Shown piece by piece: positions 53,490 through 64,000 of a stretch of 64,000 bases of DNA. A program made the translations under genes and the position numbers. The stretch comes from Gavia stellata. Lineage: Eukaryota; Chordata; Aves; Gaviiformes; Gaviidae. Where the stretch lies: the NCBI RefSeq assembly GCF_030936135.1, contig NC_082603.1, forward strand, positions 34,762,329-34,826,328, in the 5' to 3' direction. The notes beneath the pieces are model-generated. The model saw nothing but the letters and a program-made list of their open reading frames with translations, had not been told where the DNA came from and did no database searches. Numbering within the stretch: position 1 is the stretch's first letter; each line of letters begins with the position of its first letter.

Positions 53490-56400
53490 TGGCCCATCCG
53501 CTCCACTGGGTAACGGCTCATTCTGAGGATGACTTAATGTTTGCTAAAAACAAGTTAATCGCTTGTTTCCGGTAATGTTTTAAGTGCTTTGGGATTTGTG
53601 CTGGGATTTCGGTCAGGTGTTAAAGACTTCTTAAGGCTAGGTAACTACTTTACTGTAGGAACACAAGTAGTATAACATGTTTATAGGGTACGGGCTTAGA
53701 TCAATAGTGTTAATGTGTATGTTCTGCAGAAATGAAAGGGTGTTTATTATGTGATTTGTAGATAAATGGGTTTTGTCTCTGTGTGTTTCCCACACAGCTG
53801 TGCTACCACAGCCCGTTGCCCAGCTGTGCCAGTTATCGCAGTTTAAGCAACGGCAGGTCTTTTTCCGTTAGTGATCCCAAACTAAAAGGGAGTTAACAAT
53901 TTCCAGTGATGTCTGCAGTTGCATACCTCTTCGTAACCCCTGCCTTGTTCTCTTGCCAAGCATCCCCTCATCAAGCTGGCAACTGCGGACGCTTCAGAGG
54001 AATCTGCCGGCGTCGGGCAGTCACTCATGGGAAAATCACATACTGAGGGGTTTTTGTGGCAAAATGTAGGTGTCCAAGCCTGCAGATGCCTCGCTATCCT
54101 ACCGTGCTGCGTGATAGGACATCATCTTGCAGCACGCGGGGCGTTTGAGCACAGTGAACTGGCTGTAACAAACTGTACGGAGCGATGTCGTCGTTTGACA
54201 GCTTGCGTCCATAGGTATTTGCCTCGCAGATGCCTGGGTGCAGTGGAGTAGCTCCACTGCAGCTGCGCGGCTCACGTGTCACGGCGGCGAGGTCTGTGGA
54301 CGTGGCCCTTGTCCAAAAAGGCATAGAAAAGAGAGGGAGAGGTTCTAAACAGAGCACACAATAGCTACGGATCGGCATCCAGCCATCCTTTTCCTTTTGG
54401 TAATATCCAAGAGACAGAAGTGGGTTCACTGAAGCAGCGTGGAGCTGTTACTGTGCTCTGGGACCAGAGGTTAGTAGATTGGTTATGCTGCCATGGATGT
54501 TGCTGGCTGCAGTTCCTGTAAGCTTCTATAAAAAATTCTTGCAATAAAATGCCTTAAGGAGAAAATTTGTCAATTATGAGGTCAGAAATTCTGTGTTTGA
54601 GAACAAAATACAGGAGGAACTTTGGAGATCTTTAGCACTTCCTAGCACCACAAGTGTTTTCCAGCACCATAATGTCACAGTTAATTAGTTTACACGATGC
54701 GCAGGGTGAATTATGATGTGTTACAGCCGTGACAGAAAGCTCAGTTTTTACCAGTAGCCTCAGTAAGTAAACAGTCATGACCACCGATGGAAAATATATG
54801 GTGTATTTTGTTCAGATTTGTAATAATGATTAACACGTGATTCACCTTAATGGGTGTCTGTCTTTGAAATGCACAAAGATTAATTTTATGTCAAGGGTGA
54901 GCTTGCATGTTCACTGTAAAATGTGCAGAACACAGAAGGAAGTGAATGTTAATGCATCACAAATGATCTTTAACTTCAGCGATGTGTTTAAACATTGGAC
55001 ATTTATTGTCAGGCTAATGAGAAAGTCTGAATGTTCCACATCTATAAAATACGTGTCTCGCTACATAATGCTTTCAAGAGCAGGCAACTATTGCCACCGT
55101 CAGTTGGCAGGCAGAGCGCTTTACTGCCACCCTTCTGTATCGCCTAGCTGATGGATGGGGGATCCCTGCTGCACCCATCGGGCAATAGGGCTGCAGCCTA
55201 GATCTTACTCTTAATTACTCATCTGTAGAGATGCTCGTTATTTTCTGTGAGCAGTCAGTCTCTGAGAATCCTCTGAGACCCCAAGGTCCAGCTGGTGGCT
55301 TGCTGGGTGCTTGTTTCTATTTCTTCTGATCTGCCCCCGAAACAGACAGCCTAGGCAGCCAAATGCTGCCTGCTTCTGACCGGCAATGCTGGGTGGAACC
55401 AGGACCACACTGTTACCTCGTGTGAGGAGCTTCCAGAAAAGCATCAGTGTGCGACAGAGTGAATTTAAGCTGCGATTTTACGTTATCCTAATTTGCCAGG
55501 GGTTGAAAGAGTTGGTCTTTGCTTTCAGCTGGTGTGGGATGATCTGCAGCTCACCAGAGCACTGATGCCGCTCAAAGCTCAGCTTTCACCCTCAGCTGTG
55601 GTTTATGGAATAACAGGCAAGATGGATCCGATGAAAGGTCCTTTCATTTACTGTATGGTTTCACAGGGAAGATACAGACTACATCTGGTAAGGCCTTAGG
55701 CTGTATTATGGAGTGGCCTATACAGCAGGTGATTTTGGCATTTTTGCTTTTTGAGTGACCCAAGGAGAAAAGACCTTGGAGGAAGAAAACAAGGAGAAAA
55801 AACCCAAGGAGGGAAGACTACGGAGACCTTTCTATCACCTTATCTGTATTATAGGGAAGGCTGTCTGTGTATTAATACTGTCTGTCTAGTGAGGGGGACT
55901 TCCAGGGGGGAAATTTAGAGCATTTGAAAGAAGTTTCTAACCAGTGTGGTTTCAAAGAGAAATTTTAATGATTGAAAAAGAATAATCGGTTTCTGTTAAT
56001 ACTACAATAAGCCTTTCTTGCCGTTTACCAACTGAGAAGTGGTATCATTTAGCTTCTGTGAAATACCTACAGCAGGACCAATTATCTTATGTAAGGTATC
56101 AACCTGTAAACCAAGACATAAAAAAAGAGCTGTAGGACAGTGCAGTTGCAGTATAAAACATGCAGTGATCCAAAATTCCTATTTACGACCGGAGAACAGA
56201 ATTGTTCGTGCAGTGAGCATCTGGAAGGCAGGCCAGGGTGGTTTGTATGATGTCAGCTGGTTCTTCTCTGGAATTGTGTTAATACTACCTCTAACAGTGC
56301 TCCTTGAAAACAGCACTTTTTCGCAGGTCTGTTCGGATTGCGTTTGTAGCATCATACTTAGCAGCATACAAACATATATTTTGTTTATAAAGGAAATTAA

Positions 56401-57030
56401 TTTTCAAGATGATACATGTATGGTAGCTGTACTTAGGTGTGATTGCCTGTGACATAATTACCTCCCTTTAGCGTTAGCTGTAGAATGGAGCCTGTCGTGC
56501 TAGGCCTCGTACATACCTAAGCCTAGGAAGACTTTGCCGTTATCAGAAAAGGGGGTGAAAGAAATGGATGGTGCTGGAAAGCGGGGCTCCCTCTGACTAC
56601 CGAGGCTCTGTGACTCGGTGACCAGTTATGCCACATGCCCAAAGCCTGTGAAATTAAGCACTGATATTTTTAGTCCTGTTCTGGTGACGTATCAGGAAAA
56701 TTATCCCTATACTCTTATGAACTGAAGAATTTCTCTGCTCAGAGGGCTTGGGCTGCTTCATGGCAATTTGTAGGGAAAAAACCCACTGATTTTATTTTCT
56801 AAGTTTAACAACAATGGCCTCAGTTTTTAAGGGAAACATCTTTTTGCTCTGTGGTTTACAGCACTTGGCAAACGAGGCTGGTAATTACCAGTTTCCATAT
56901 GCAATGCTGACAATTGTGAATTATTAATGCTTAATACCCTAAGACTGAAGGTTAGATTAACATCAGCATTTTCATTCTCTCCAACCTAAGTTATTTTTTT
57001 GCACCATGTAACTCAGTAGGGATTTTAAAA
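53490..57030. other. INSL5-DNAI4 intergenic DNA, no gene seen
   Basis: AT-rich DNA without a recognisable coding region. Open frames are short and none resembles a known protein. It may contain the DNAI4 3' UTR and distal INSL5 control elements, which I cannot delimit. Confidence 0.5.
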
Positions 57031-57039
57031 AGTAGCAGT

Positions 57040-57115
57040 CCCACTTTACAAATTGGGAACCCGAGTCCAGTAAGCCAAAGGTACTTGCTCAAAGCTGAAA
57101 GGACAAAGGGAGCAG
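57040..57115 (+). mobile_element. Possible ancient MIR SINE fragment
   Basis: The order cccactttacaaattggga, then a gag/ccag segment, then gccaaaggtacttgctcaaa follows the MIR core and tail consensus (CCCATTTTACAGATGAGGAA ... AAGTAACTTGCCCAAGGTC) with many substitutions. No target-site duplication is visible. It is recognised by eye only. Confidence 0.4.
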
Positions 57116-57696
57116 CGCTGTTCGGGGCTGCGGGCCACCTGCAGATAGCTCCTAGAGGAGGGGTCCACCTGGTGCTGCAGTACCCAGGGTGGCATCAGGA
57201 TTTTGGAGCAGGCAAGGAGGGCCCAGTGGGGCTTTGGTATAAATTAGCACTGATTTATGCAAAAGTGAACCGAAGGGATTCACAGTTGACATCAGTCGGC
57301 TTTTACACTGCTGCTGACGCGGAATCTATGCAATGGTATGATTGGAAAGGAACTTGGTTGTAAGGCAAGTCAAATTCTCACGTGTCGTCTAGGACAGGAA
57401 AGCCCTCGCTAGGATACGTAGTGGTTTCTAAGGGGGTGCAGGCAATACAGAGCCAAAGGGCTAATGGGTTTGCTGACACCCACAACATGAGACCACCTTG
57501 TTGGTGGCCAGGAGAGGACACGTTGTTCCTGCGTTGTCAGCAGGTAAGGGCATTCTGCCAAACCCAGTCACCAGCAGGCTGCATTTAGAGGAAGCTCCAC
57601 CTCCCTGCCCTTGCCCCGAGTGTCCCTCACAAATCCAGCTGTGGCAAACCTCTGGATTTGCGATCAAGTGAAACCTCAAGTATGATGTTGACTTAC

Positions 57697-57745
57697 CTGT
57701 TCCTGAAGTTTCTAGTGGTATGGCATGCAGAAGAGCCGGAACCAC
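57697..57745 (-). CDS. DNAI4: Possible DNAI4 penultimate exon (VVPALLHAIPLETSGT)
   Basis: 49 nt in the right phase with an excellent donor gtaagtc, reading VVPALLHAIPLETSGT, loosely like the human tail DVINTLLGSKS. The acceptor (attaaaacgtgag) has almost no pyrimidine tract, so this is tentative. The final exon would lie further left and was not found. Confidence 0.35.
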
Positions 57746-60700
57746 CTCACGTTTTAATCTGGTTATGGAATTCTATCTGATTCCACCTATTTCAGTATTA
57801 TTAGCGAGATCTTTAACAGAAACCCCTTTCTGAGGAATGAAGTACCAGACAAGCGTGCAGGCCTCGGAGGACTACCACCTTTTCCTAGTGAATCGTACCT
57901 TATCACTGTGGGGAGCAGCCAGGTTCTGCAGCTCAAACACACTGACTTCTCCTTTACTGTCTCCCACCAGAAGGCAGTTGGTGTTCTTAGCAAAGAGCAC
58001 AGATGTGAATTTCACTCTTGGGCTGGCAAAGCAAGAGACCACGGGGTTCAAGCTGCAACCCAGCAGAGGCAAGAATTAATAGGTAATGTTGCATTCGCCT
58101 GAGTGTACCATCACATAAAGTCCAGCAGTAATGCAGGCCTGGTAAATGTTGCATGTTTTACCTTTTATTTTCTAGATTATCTCAAAAACTGAGAAGTGAG
58201 GCAGTGTTTTGTTTGGTCTGTTTGATTCTGTCTTTACCAGAACAAAAACTCCAGCTGCTATTAACTAAGATATCCTGCTTGTCTAAAATCTGTCCCATGC
58301 CTAATATGGGGTGTGTGTTAATATTTTTATTATATGAATAATTTGCTTTTTGCTACCGCAAGGTTTGGTGGGCCTCCTACTTCACTGCTGGCTCCATACT
58401 GTCATTAATACTACATAGTACAAGGCCACAGATTAACGAAACTGCACGTGAGATGTGCACGTACTTTACAGTAGTGGGAACACATGAGAAGTATCTGAAC
58501 TTCTGACCATCTTATCTTTATAAAAGGTCCAAAGTAGCTCAGTTTTGTTACTTTTCCTTTTAACTGTGGCAATGGTAGAAGCTATGATTTCTCCAGCAAA
58601 AAAGCAGTTTAACCCTTTATCAGTTCCATGAGGCATCCGGCTTCTCTTACAGTCACAATTCTCTGGTAACCTCCATCTGCTTTTACAAAATGAGTATTTC
58701 AAAATGCAATACTTTCAATAACTAAGCAAGCAAATGGCATAGAGCTGTCATGATCTGATAACAATACTGATTAGGCAATAATGTGTACCCTTTGTGCCAT
58801 GAAGTTTCAGAATCTTCTGTGAGAACAGTAATTACTTACATGCTGACACTAAGATCCCAGATTTCTGCTTGGCTTTCATTTGCTGCTGCAAATATGAAGG
58901 TTGATTTTGGAGACCACATAATGTCATGAACAAAAGCGGTGGCAGAACTGAAAGTTAAAATGGGTGTCTGTGAATCCTGGTGCCATAAAATAATGCTCCA
59001 GTCTGCAGAGCAGCTTAGGAACATGTCAGTGCTGAATGGATTCCAAGCGACTTTGTACACAGGAGCCTTGGTGTTGGGGAAGAAACAAAAAAGAACTTTG
59101 TGTTATTCTAGAGCTACAGCCTCACAGGATGGTTTTTAATAGTGACCTTCCATGGAAATCCCTGACTGTCCTCTGACCTTAATAGCAAAACCAGCGTTGT
59201 TTTATGTGTACCCGTAGGAAATCAGGATGCAGCAGATGTGATAAGACAGGAGAGATCTTAAAAATTAAAAGCATTCAGCTGATTCTATCTCTTCACCAGT
59301 TGTTAGGAGAAGCTGATGCTGAAAGGGCAGCTTCTTGGATGACGCAAAGACTTTCAAAGAAAAGAGGGGCTATTAAAGTTCTGCCATCTTTCTCTGAGAG
59401 GTAAGACAATTTAACTGCGGTTTGCAGGACAATCAGATTACTGATTGTTTTCTTAAAATAAAGCCAGAACTGAAGCTTTAAAACAGTTTATGGTACAAGA
59501 TTTAATAAATTGCTTAAAAACTGTCCTTATAGTGTAGAAGGTAATCCTGTAAGACTGTGATGCTTTATGCTATGGAAATTAATTCCTCATATAAGAAAAG
59601 AAGTTCAGGTTTCTTTTGTTGCAGATGTTTTGTGTAGTAAATAGAAGCAAAGAAACTATTACATTTGTGAACTTAACTGAACAGTTTCTGCTGCCATTAC
59701 TCTTTCTATGTATCACTCACCTTATGGCCTCTGTATGTCTCTAGAAACTGCTCATTGCATGAACAAGAACATTTGTGGATATGACCCTCTTCTGTTCCAG
59801 CAAGATAAAAATTAGTATCCTGAAAGAAAGGTAAAAGTAGCCTAAGTTGGATTGACCTATTTATCATTCATCCAAAAATCTATAAAATACTGGATGAGTT
59901 TGGCAGTGACAGTCCTTTGAAGAACGAAGGTGGAGTTGCCAGGATGTTGTGTGTTGGGCTGCTTGCATGTGTGCTGCAGAGGTGTTTCTGCAGTCGATAT
60001 AGCGGTGCCAGAATGTATCAGATTTGCTATGCATGTTCTCCATCTATGCAGAACATATGCTGTGATTTTTGACTCCTGAAAATCTGCGACTTTCTGTAAC
60101 CCACATGGGCAAATGCATGAATTCTTCAAACACTCTGAGGACAAAATACTCAGCTGGATAAAGAGGAGAAGCACAGCCATCTAAGTCCTGGACTCGGGAG
60201 ATGTTGAACAGTCAAATTTGCACTGATTTCAGCAACACACAGAGGAAAGCTACCCTAGGACCTGGCCCAAAGCGAAGGTGAGTAACATGGCTGAGATGAT
60301 AGAGTTGTTCACGCGAAGGGATTACTTGCTTGGTTCACCATATCGTCCAGTTTGTGTAAAACTGTTATTAGCTAAGAAGCAATTTGTTTCAGAATTAAAT
60401 ATGCTTTAAATACCAGTGCAGGCTAGTGCATATTAACATAGGTCCAGCTGAGGATCTCACCTCTGCTGCATAGCTCTCCTGGGTAATACTTAGGCCAGGA
60501 TGGACTTTGTGAGCCTACCTTTGGATGGAAGTCAAAGCACATTCCAGCTGCCTGTCGAGAGATCAGAGCTTCACTTTTCCTTTCTTTCTCACCTGGTAAT
60601 TTTTTCTTCTCACTTTCTGTTCGCTTTATTTTCATCAGATCTGTGCAAATAGCAAGAGTTTTTGTCAAAGGGGTATGTGACAGTGCTATGAATAACTCAT

Positions 60701-62563
60701 CCTTCTGTGGAATGCTCTTAACTGTTGTGTATACGATAACTGGTATATAGAATGTCACCTGAAATAAAATGAAGCAATTGCAATGTCAGGTATTATCCCT
60801 CTGTGGAAAAGCTTCAGGGGAAGATGCTTACCAGTGCAATCTAGTCTTTTCTGTATAAGCCACTCGGTCACTCGGCCATCTGCTGAGATGCAGATTAAGC
60901 TCTCTTTTTTGCCATCTCCTGTTGCATCTCTGTCCTGTTCCACCCACCTCAGTTGCCATACAGGACCTGTATGTTTATTTGAGGATTCACTGGGACAAAA
61001 GATGCTCATGATAAATCATATATGAACAAAGACAAGACAATATATGTGAAAAATAATGAACCTTCCACTTTGTAATGAATGTCAAGTCTTATGACAGAAA
61101 TATTGCTTAGCTTTTCTTTAAAAAAAAGGAAAAAAAAATCTAAACATGGGCTGTTTTCTCCAGGAAAATTTTTCTTTTATCAGTCATGTTTGATATTTAG
61201 TTTCAGGGCACTGTTTAATGTGCTGACATACTTTTCACTGATACCTAAGTCATGAAATCAACCTGCACCTTGTAGGAGGCTGCCTTAGACTTGGGGAGTT
61301 GCCTTCAAGGCAAATGTCTCCCCGATCATCCCTTCTCTCTCATTTTCTTCTTAATTACTGCTTATTCCTCATCTGTTCTGATATTCTTTCCGTTTTTGGC
61401 AAGTGGGATCAATGAGAAAACACCAAAAGCTACCACTGGTCTCCCATAAGGATTTATTATCTGGGTCAGGATTGTCCTAGTTAGTTAGTACATGGAGAAT
61501 AAAGTGATGCGTGGTGGTAACTTGCTGCATTTTCTTAAAAAGTCAGAGCATAGTACTCATTTGTTTCTCCTTTCCAACATGGGGAACTCGTTTCATATGC
61601 ACAGCAATGGCACAGAGAGTTTCATACCCCAAATAAGGACCAGTGGTGTTAAAAGTAATGTAATTTATCGGCAGGAATAAGAATAGAGCATGATGGCAGT
61701 ACAGAGGGACAGTGGCAGTGTCTGAGGATTTGGCTGTATCAGTGTGAACAGGTGGATGGGAAAAGCACGGTTGGCCCACTCTGTCCCTTCCAGGCATTTA
61801 TGCATTACCATAAATTTTTGTGTCTGCAGTTTTGCTCCAGAAACTTCTAGTATTTGAGAGTATTTAGCATTTATGTAGGCAATTCCAGTCAAAACTGGAA
61901 GATCCTGACAAAAGTTGGAAATGACAAAATTGTGCAACATCCCTGCGCATTCACAAGCCTTACTTACCAAGGTGTTACTATTCCCTCAGCTTCTCAGTTG
62001 TGGATATTCTTTTATTTGTTATTTGCTAAGACGTGACCAAGGTGGGAGGAGATGGGAAATCATAGCCTTACCTGCTGTCCAAAAGTGCAGCGTCCTTACA
62101 GCTCCGTACATTATAGATTGCGACAGAACCATCGTACATTCCAACTGCTAAAAGATTCGGGCTTGCCATAGAAAAATCCAAAGCAGTAACACCATGCTCG
62201 CACCGGAAAATACGCTCTGGCCACTGACCAGTAGAAAAATACAAGAACGTTTTAAGTTGCTTTCTTAATTTACCTCAATTTTCTCAATACTGGATACTGA
62301 ATTGCCAGGCTCTGCTGGAAAATTCAAGTGCTGGTGACCACAGTGACCACTTCTAGACAGAAATTAGGTACTATATGCTAAATGGTTCAGTTTATTTCTT
62401 GCTGCAACTGATAAAATTAGGAAAAAATAAAGACTATGCAGAAATATGACACTGTACAATAAGTTAGGTGGGCCTAATCCAAACCAAATACCTAAAAATC
62501 AAGTTCTCTAAGATTCAGCTACGTGAGTACAGTGTGGGGTTTTTGTTTGGTTGTTTGTTTGTT

Positions 62564-62599
<36 letters not shown>

Positions 62600-64000
62600 C
62601 AAACTAGGCATTTTGGAAAATTTCTCCAGTTGTTTTCGATCTTGTAATGTGAAGGTAAGTACCTTTCCAATTACAGAAACTTAGCTGAAGGTGCAATCTA
62701 ACGTACTTCAGGTAATCTGTGAACCACTATTTTCATGTAATTTCTCCATGTAACCAAAGAACTGATTCAGTTTTTTACAAGATTAAATCCTTAGAGTCAC
62801 TGCACCAAGCCCTTGAAATGGGAAACAGCAGAGTGTTAGTTTGCAAAGAACTGTATTTCAGTGTGCATGCCAGGTCTTACTTCTTAACGTTAGGGACTTG
62901 AGGACCGTGGTGACATTAGGGAATTGCAAGAGTATTTGATTGTTGTTGACGTGATAAATATGCATCAAAGACTTGACTTTGCAGGATTTAAATTAGTCTC
63001 ATACACAGTTTTGGCCAAGTGAAGATTGTAGAACAAATCGAACTAAAGTTGTATAATTTGATGGCAGTCAGGTGCTTTTTACTGTCGCTCTGTAACGGAG
63101 ATTTCCAAGATTTTTTTAAAAAATGGCTAGTTTAAAAAGGATCACTTTTCAGATGGATATGTAAAAATGTAAATGTTACAACTATGAAATCTACTGTCTT
63201 TTTGATGGTATTATGAGAAGTTAGATTACATAATTATATTTAATTATATACTTCTTTTTCCTTCAGCCTAACAGAATTTCATGGTACAACAGAACATGGA
63301 TTGAAAAGGATAAGCCTTAAATTTAAAATACATATGTTCTCTGTAATGAGAGTTTGGAGGTATTGAACAAATGGTCTGTAGGTTTGGAAAACCAAAAGGT
63401 AAATGGATTTATTTTCACATTTGCTGTGCTCAAGACTTTTGCAGTCTAAAAAATTACTTCTACACACCTGGGTCTACCCACAGTAATAACGAAACAGATT
63501 TACAGTCTTGGGTAGGTTGCTTTAGGGCTTGGAAATGGAAGACAGAGATCTGCATTGCTAAGTTGCCTAGCATAGACTGGTACTACCTGAGAGTTGTAAC
63601 CATCTGTTAGTTGTTTGGTGGCCTGTGTGCAATGAGTTTAGCTCCTGTGAACAGATGTCCGTGTTACCAAACCGCCAGTACAGTCAGCACCTCTGCTGGA
63701 AGTGTCAGTTCAGAGGACAGATGGGCACAGAAACTAAACTGCTTCCTACAGGCACTTTCTTTGGGTCAAGAGTTGAGCACATCACTAGGTACTGCGGTCG
63801 GAATCGATTTTCCAGAAAGGTGTGGTTTCGGCTAGCAAATTCAACCTTACTGGCTAGGTCTTGCTTTTTGAAACAGGAGGAGGGAAATCAATAAAGCAGA
63901 AATAGTATAGCAGAAAAATGCATTGAAGAAAAAGAAAGAAAACAAACTGGCTGCTCGTTACCATGGGGTTCTTCAATGACCAACAGCAAGCCAAGCCTTT
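57697..64000 (-). CDS. DNAI4: DNAI4 (WDR78), axonemal dynein intermediate chain, C-terminal exons, 5' part outside window
   Basis: WD40-repeat intermediate chain of an axonemal inner-arm dynein, needed for ciliary motility (family knowledge). Exons, read on the minus strand from high to low coordinates, are 64000-63962 (partial), 62223-62072, 60989-60832, 60640-60519, 59819-59721, 59066-58840, 58052-57899 and a doubtful 57745-57697. All phases agree. The joined product matches human: GLACCWSLKNPM, WPERIFRCEHGVTALDFS, NKHTGPVWQLRWVEQDRD, EALISRQAAGMCFDFHPK, LAGTEEGHIHKCSCSCNEQF, FLSCSADWSIILW, and LFAKNTNCLLVGDSKG. WD-type endings such as CSADWSIILW and SQAEIWDL mark the blades of the C-terminal propeller. 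The last exon and 3' UTR are not resolved. The gene is tail-to-head with INSL5 on the same strand. Confidence 0.94.
57899..58052 (-). CDS. DNAI4: DNAI4 exon (last clearly homologous one)
   Basis: 154 nt between gctgggttgcag and gtacga. It reads (I)LNPVVSCFASPRVKFTSV, LFAKNTNCLLVGDSKGEVSV and FELQNLAAPHSDK, human ILFAKQTDCLLVGDSDGQVSVYELRN. It ends in phase 0. Unspliced read-through would add only VRFTRKRW before a stop. Confidence 0.95.
58840..59066 (-). CDS. DNAI4: DNAI4 exon (APVYKVAWNPF...)
   Basis: 227 nt between cccaacaccaag and gtaagt. It reads APVYKVAWNPFSTDMFLSCS, ADWSIILWHQDSQTPILTFS, SATAFVHDIMWSPKSTFIF and AAANESQAEIWDLSVS. It covers two propeller blades and ends in phase 2. Confidence 0.96.
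59721..59819 (-). CDS. DNAI4: DNAI4 exon (DTNFYLAGTEEGHIHKCSCSC...)
   Basis: 99 nt, phase 0-0, between ctttctttcag and gtgagt. It reads DTNFYLAGTEEGHIHKCSCS then CNEQFLETYRGHK, human DTNIYLAGTEEGHIHKCSCS. Confidence 0.97.
60519..60640 (-). CDS. DNAI4: DNAI4 exon: lysine-rich linker between blades
   Basis: 122 nt between tatttgcacag and gtaggc. It reads (D)LMKIKRTESEKKKLPGEKE then RKSEALISRQAAGMCFDFHP and K. The charged loop is a feature of this family. Confidence 0.96.
60832..60989 (-). CDS. DNAI4: DNAI4 exon (ESSNKHTGPVWQLRWVEQDR...)
   Basis: 158 nt between ttttgtcccag and gtaagc. It reads ESSNKHTGPVWQLRWVEQDR, DATGDGKKESLICISADGR and VTEWLIQKRLDCT. Human has NKHTGPVWQLQWIEQDRG. It ends in phase 1. 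Confidence 0.96.
62072..62223 (-). CDS. DNAI4: DNAI4 exon (WPERIFRCEHGVTALDFS...)
   Basis: 152 nt between tactggtcag and gtaagg. It reads WPERIFRCEHGVTALDFS, then MASPNLLAVGMYDGSVAIY and NVRSCKDAALLDS, a full WD40 blade. It ends in phase 2. Confidence 0.95.
63962..64000 (-). CDS. DNAI4: DNAI4 exon, cut by the window edge (KGLACCWSLKNPM)
   Basis: The last 39 bases of the window on the minus strand read KGLACCWSLKNPM followed by the donor gtaacg. It ends in phase 0, and the next exon starts with the tryptophan codon, as in human NPMWPERI. The exon begins outside the window. Confidence 0.88.

Larger units (their letters stand above)
57900..63961 (-). other. DNAI4 introns
   Basis: Introns between the exons listed are AT-rich GT-AG introns. 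They hold a 30-base poly-T tract (poly-A on the gene strand) at 62565-62594 preceded by gttt repeats, and nothing else I recognise. Confidence 0.6.

Noticed and set aside
61665-61970. 101-codon minus-strand open frame in a DNAI4 intron
   Set aside because: It lies between two exons whose phases join directly, and it does not match the human protein.
62565-62594. Long A-tract on the DNAI4 strand, considered as the tail of a retrocopy
   Set aside because: No gene-like sequence or target-site duplication flanks it. It is treated as a simple repeat.

Overview
The window is nuclear DNA of a vertebrate, most likely a bird (inferred from GC-rich, CpG-dense introns, compact genes, and coding sequence clearly homologous to but diverged from mammals). 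I can read four protein-coding genes in the order SGIP1 (+), DYNLT5/TCTEX1D1 (+), INSL5 (-), DNAI4/WDR78 (-). This is the same order and orientation I know from human chromosome 1p31. No bacterial, viral or CRISPR features are present, and I see no convincing tRNA or rRNA gene.

Layout. About 1-41,579 is SGIP1, an endocytic adaptor. Its first coding exon lies upstream of the window. I place 24 exons, from the second coding exon (6740) to the stop codon (41577-41579), and all splice phases close. Adding the roughly 10 nt that human SGIP1 has upstream gives an 813-residue protein. The exons encode in order the basic membrane-binding N-terminus, an acidic serine patch, two 12-nt microexons, a long proline-rich region and the C-terminal mu-homology domain. 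One intron (12719-13612) has AT-AC ends and minor-spliceosome signals. From 41,580 to about 49,000 lie the SGIP1 3' UTR, intergenic DNA and a G-rich minisatellite with a 67-bp unit.

About 49,050-49,320 is a CpG island with a near-perfect palindrome; it holds the first exon of DYNLT5, a Tctex-type dynein light chain (three coding exons, to 50,550). INSL5, a relaxin-family peptide hormone, follows on the minus strand (53,390 to 51,633, two exons) with a TATA box; its 3' end faces that of DYNLT5. From 57,697 to 64,000 are the last nine recognisable exons of DNAI4, an axonemal dynein intermediate chain with WD40 repeats, on the minus strand; its 5' part is beyond the right edge.

Base composition changes near 49.5-51.5 kb, from GC-rich to AT-rich. 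The genes are not an operon and need not work together: SGIP1 acts in clathrin-mediated endocytosis, DYNLT5 and DNAI4 in dynein biology, INSL5 in endocrine signalling. All exon boundaries were read by eye from splice consensus and remembered human protein sequences; no alignment was run.
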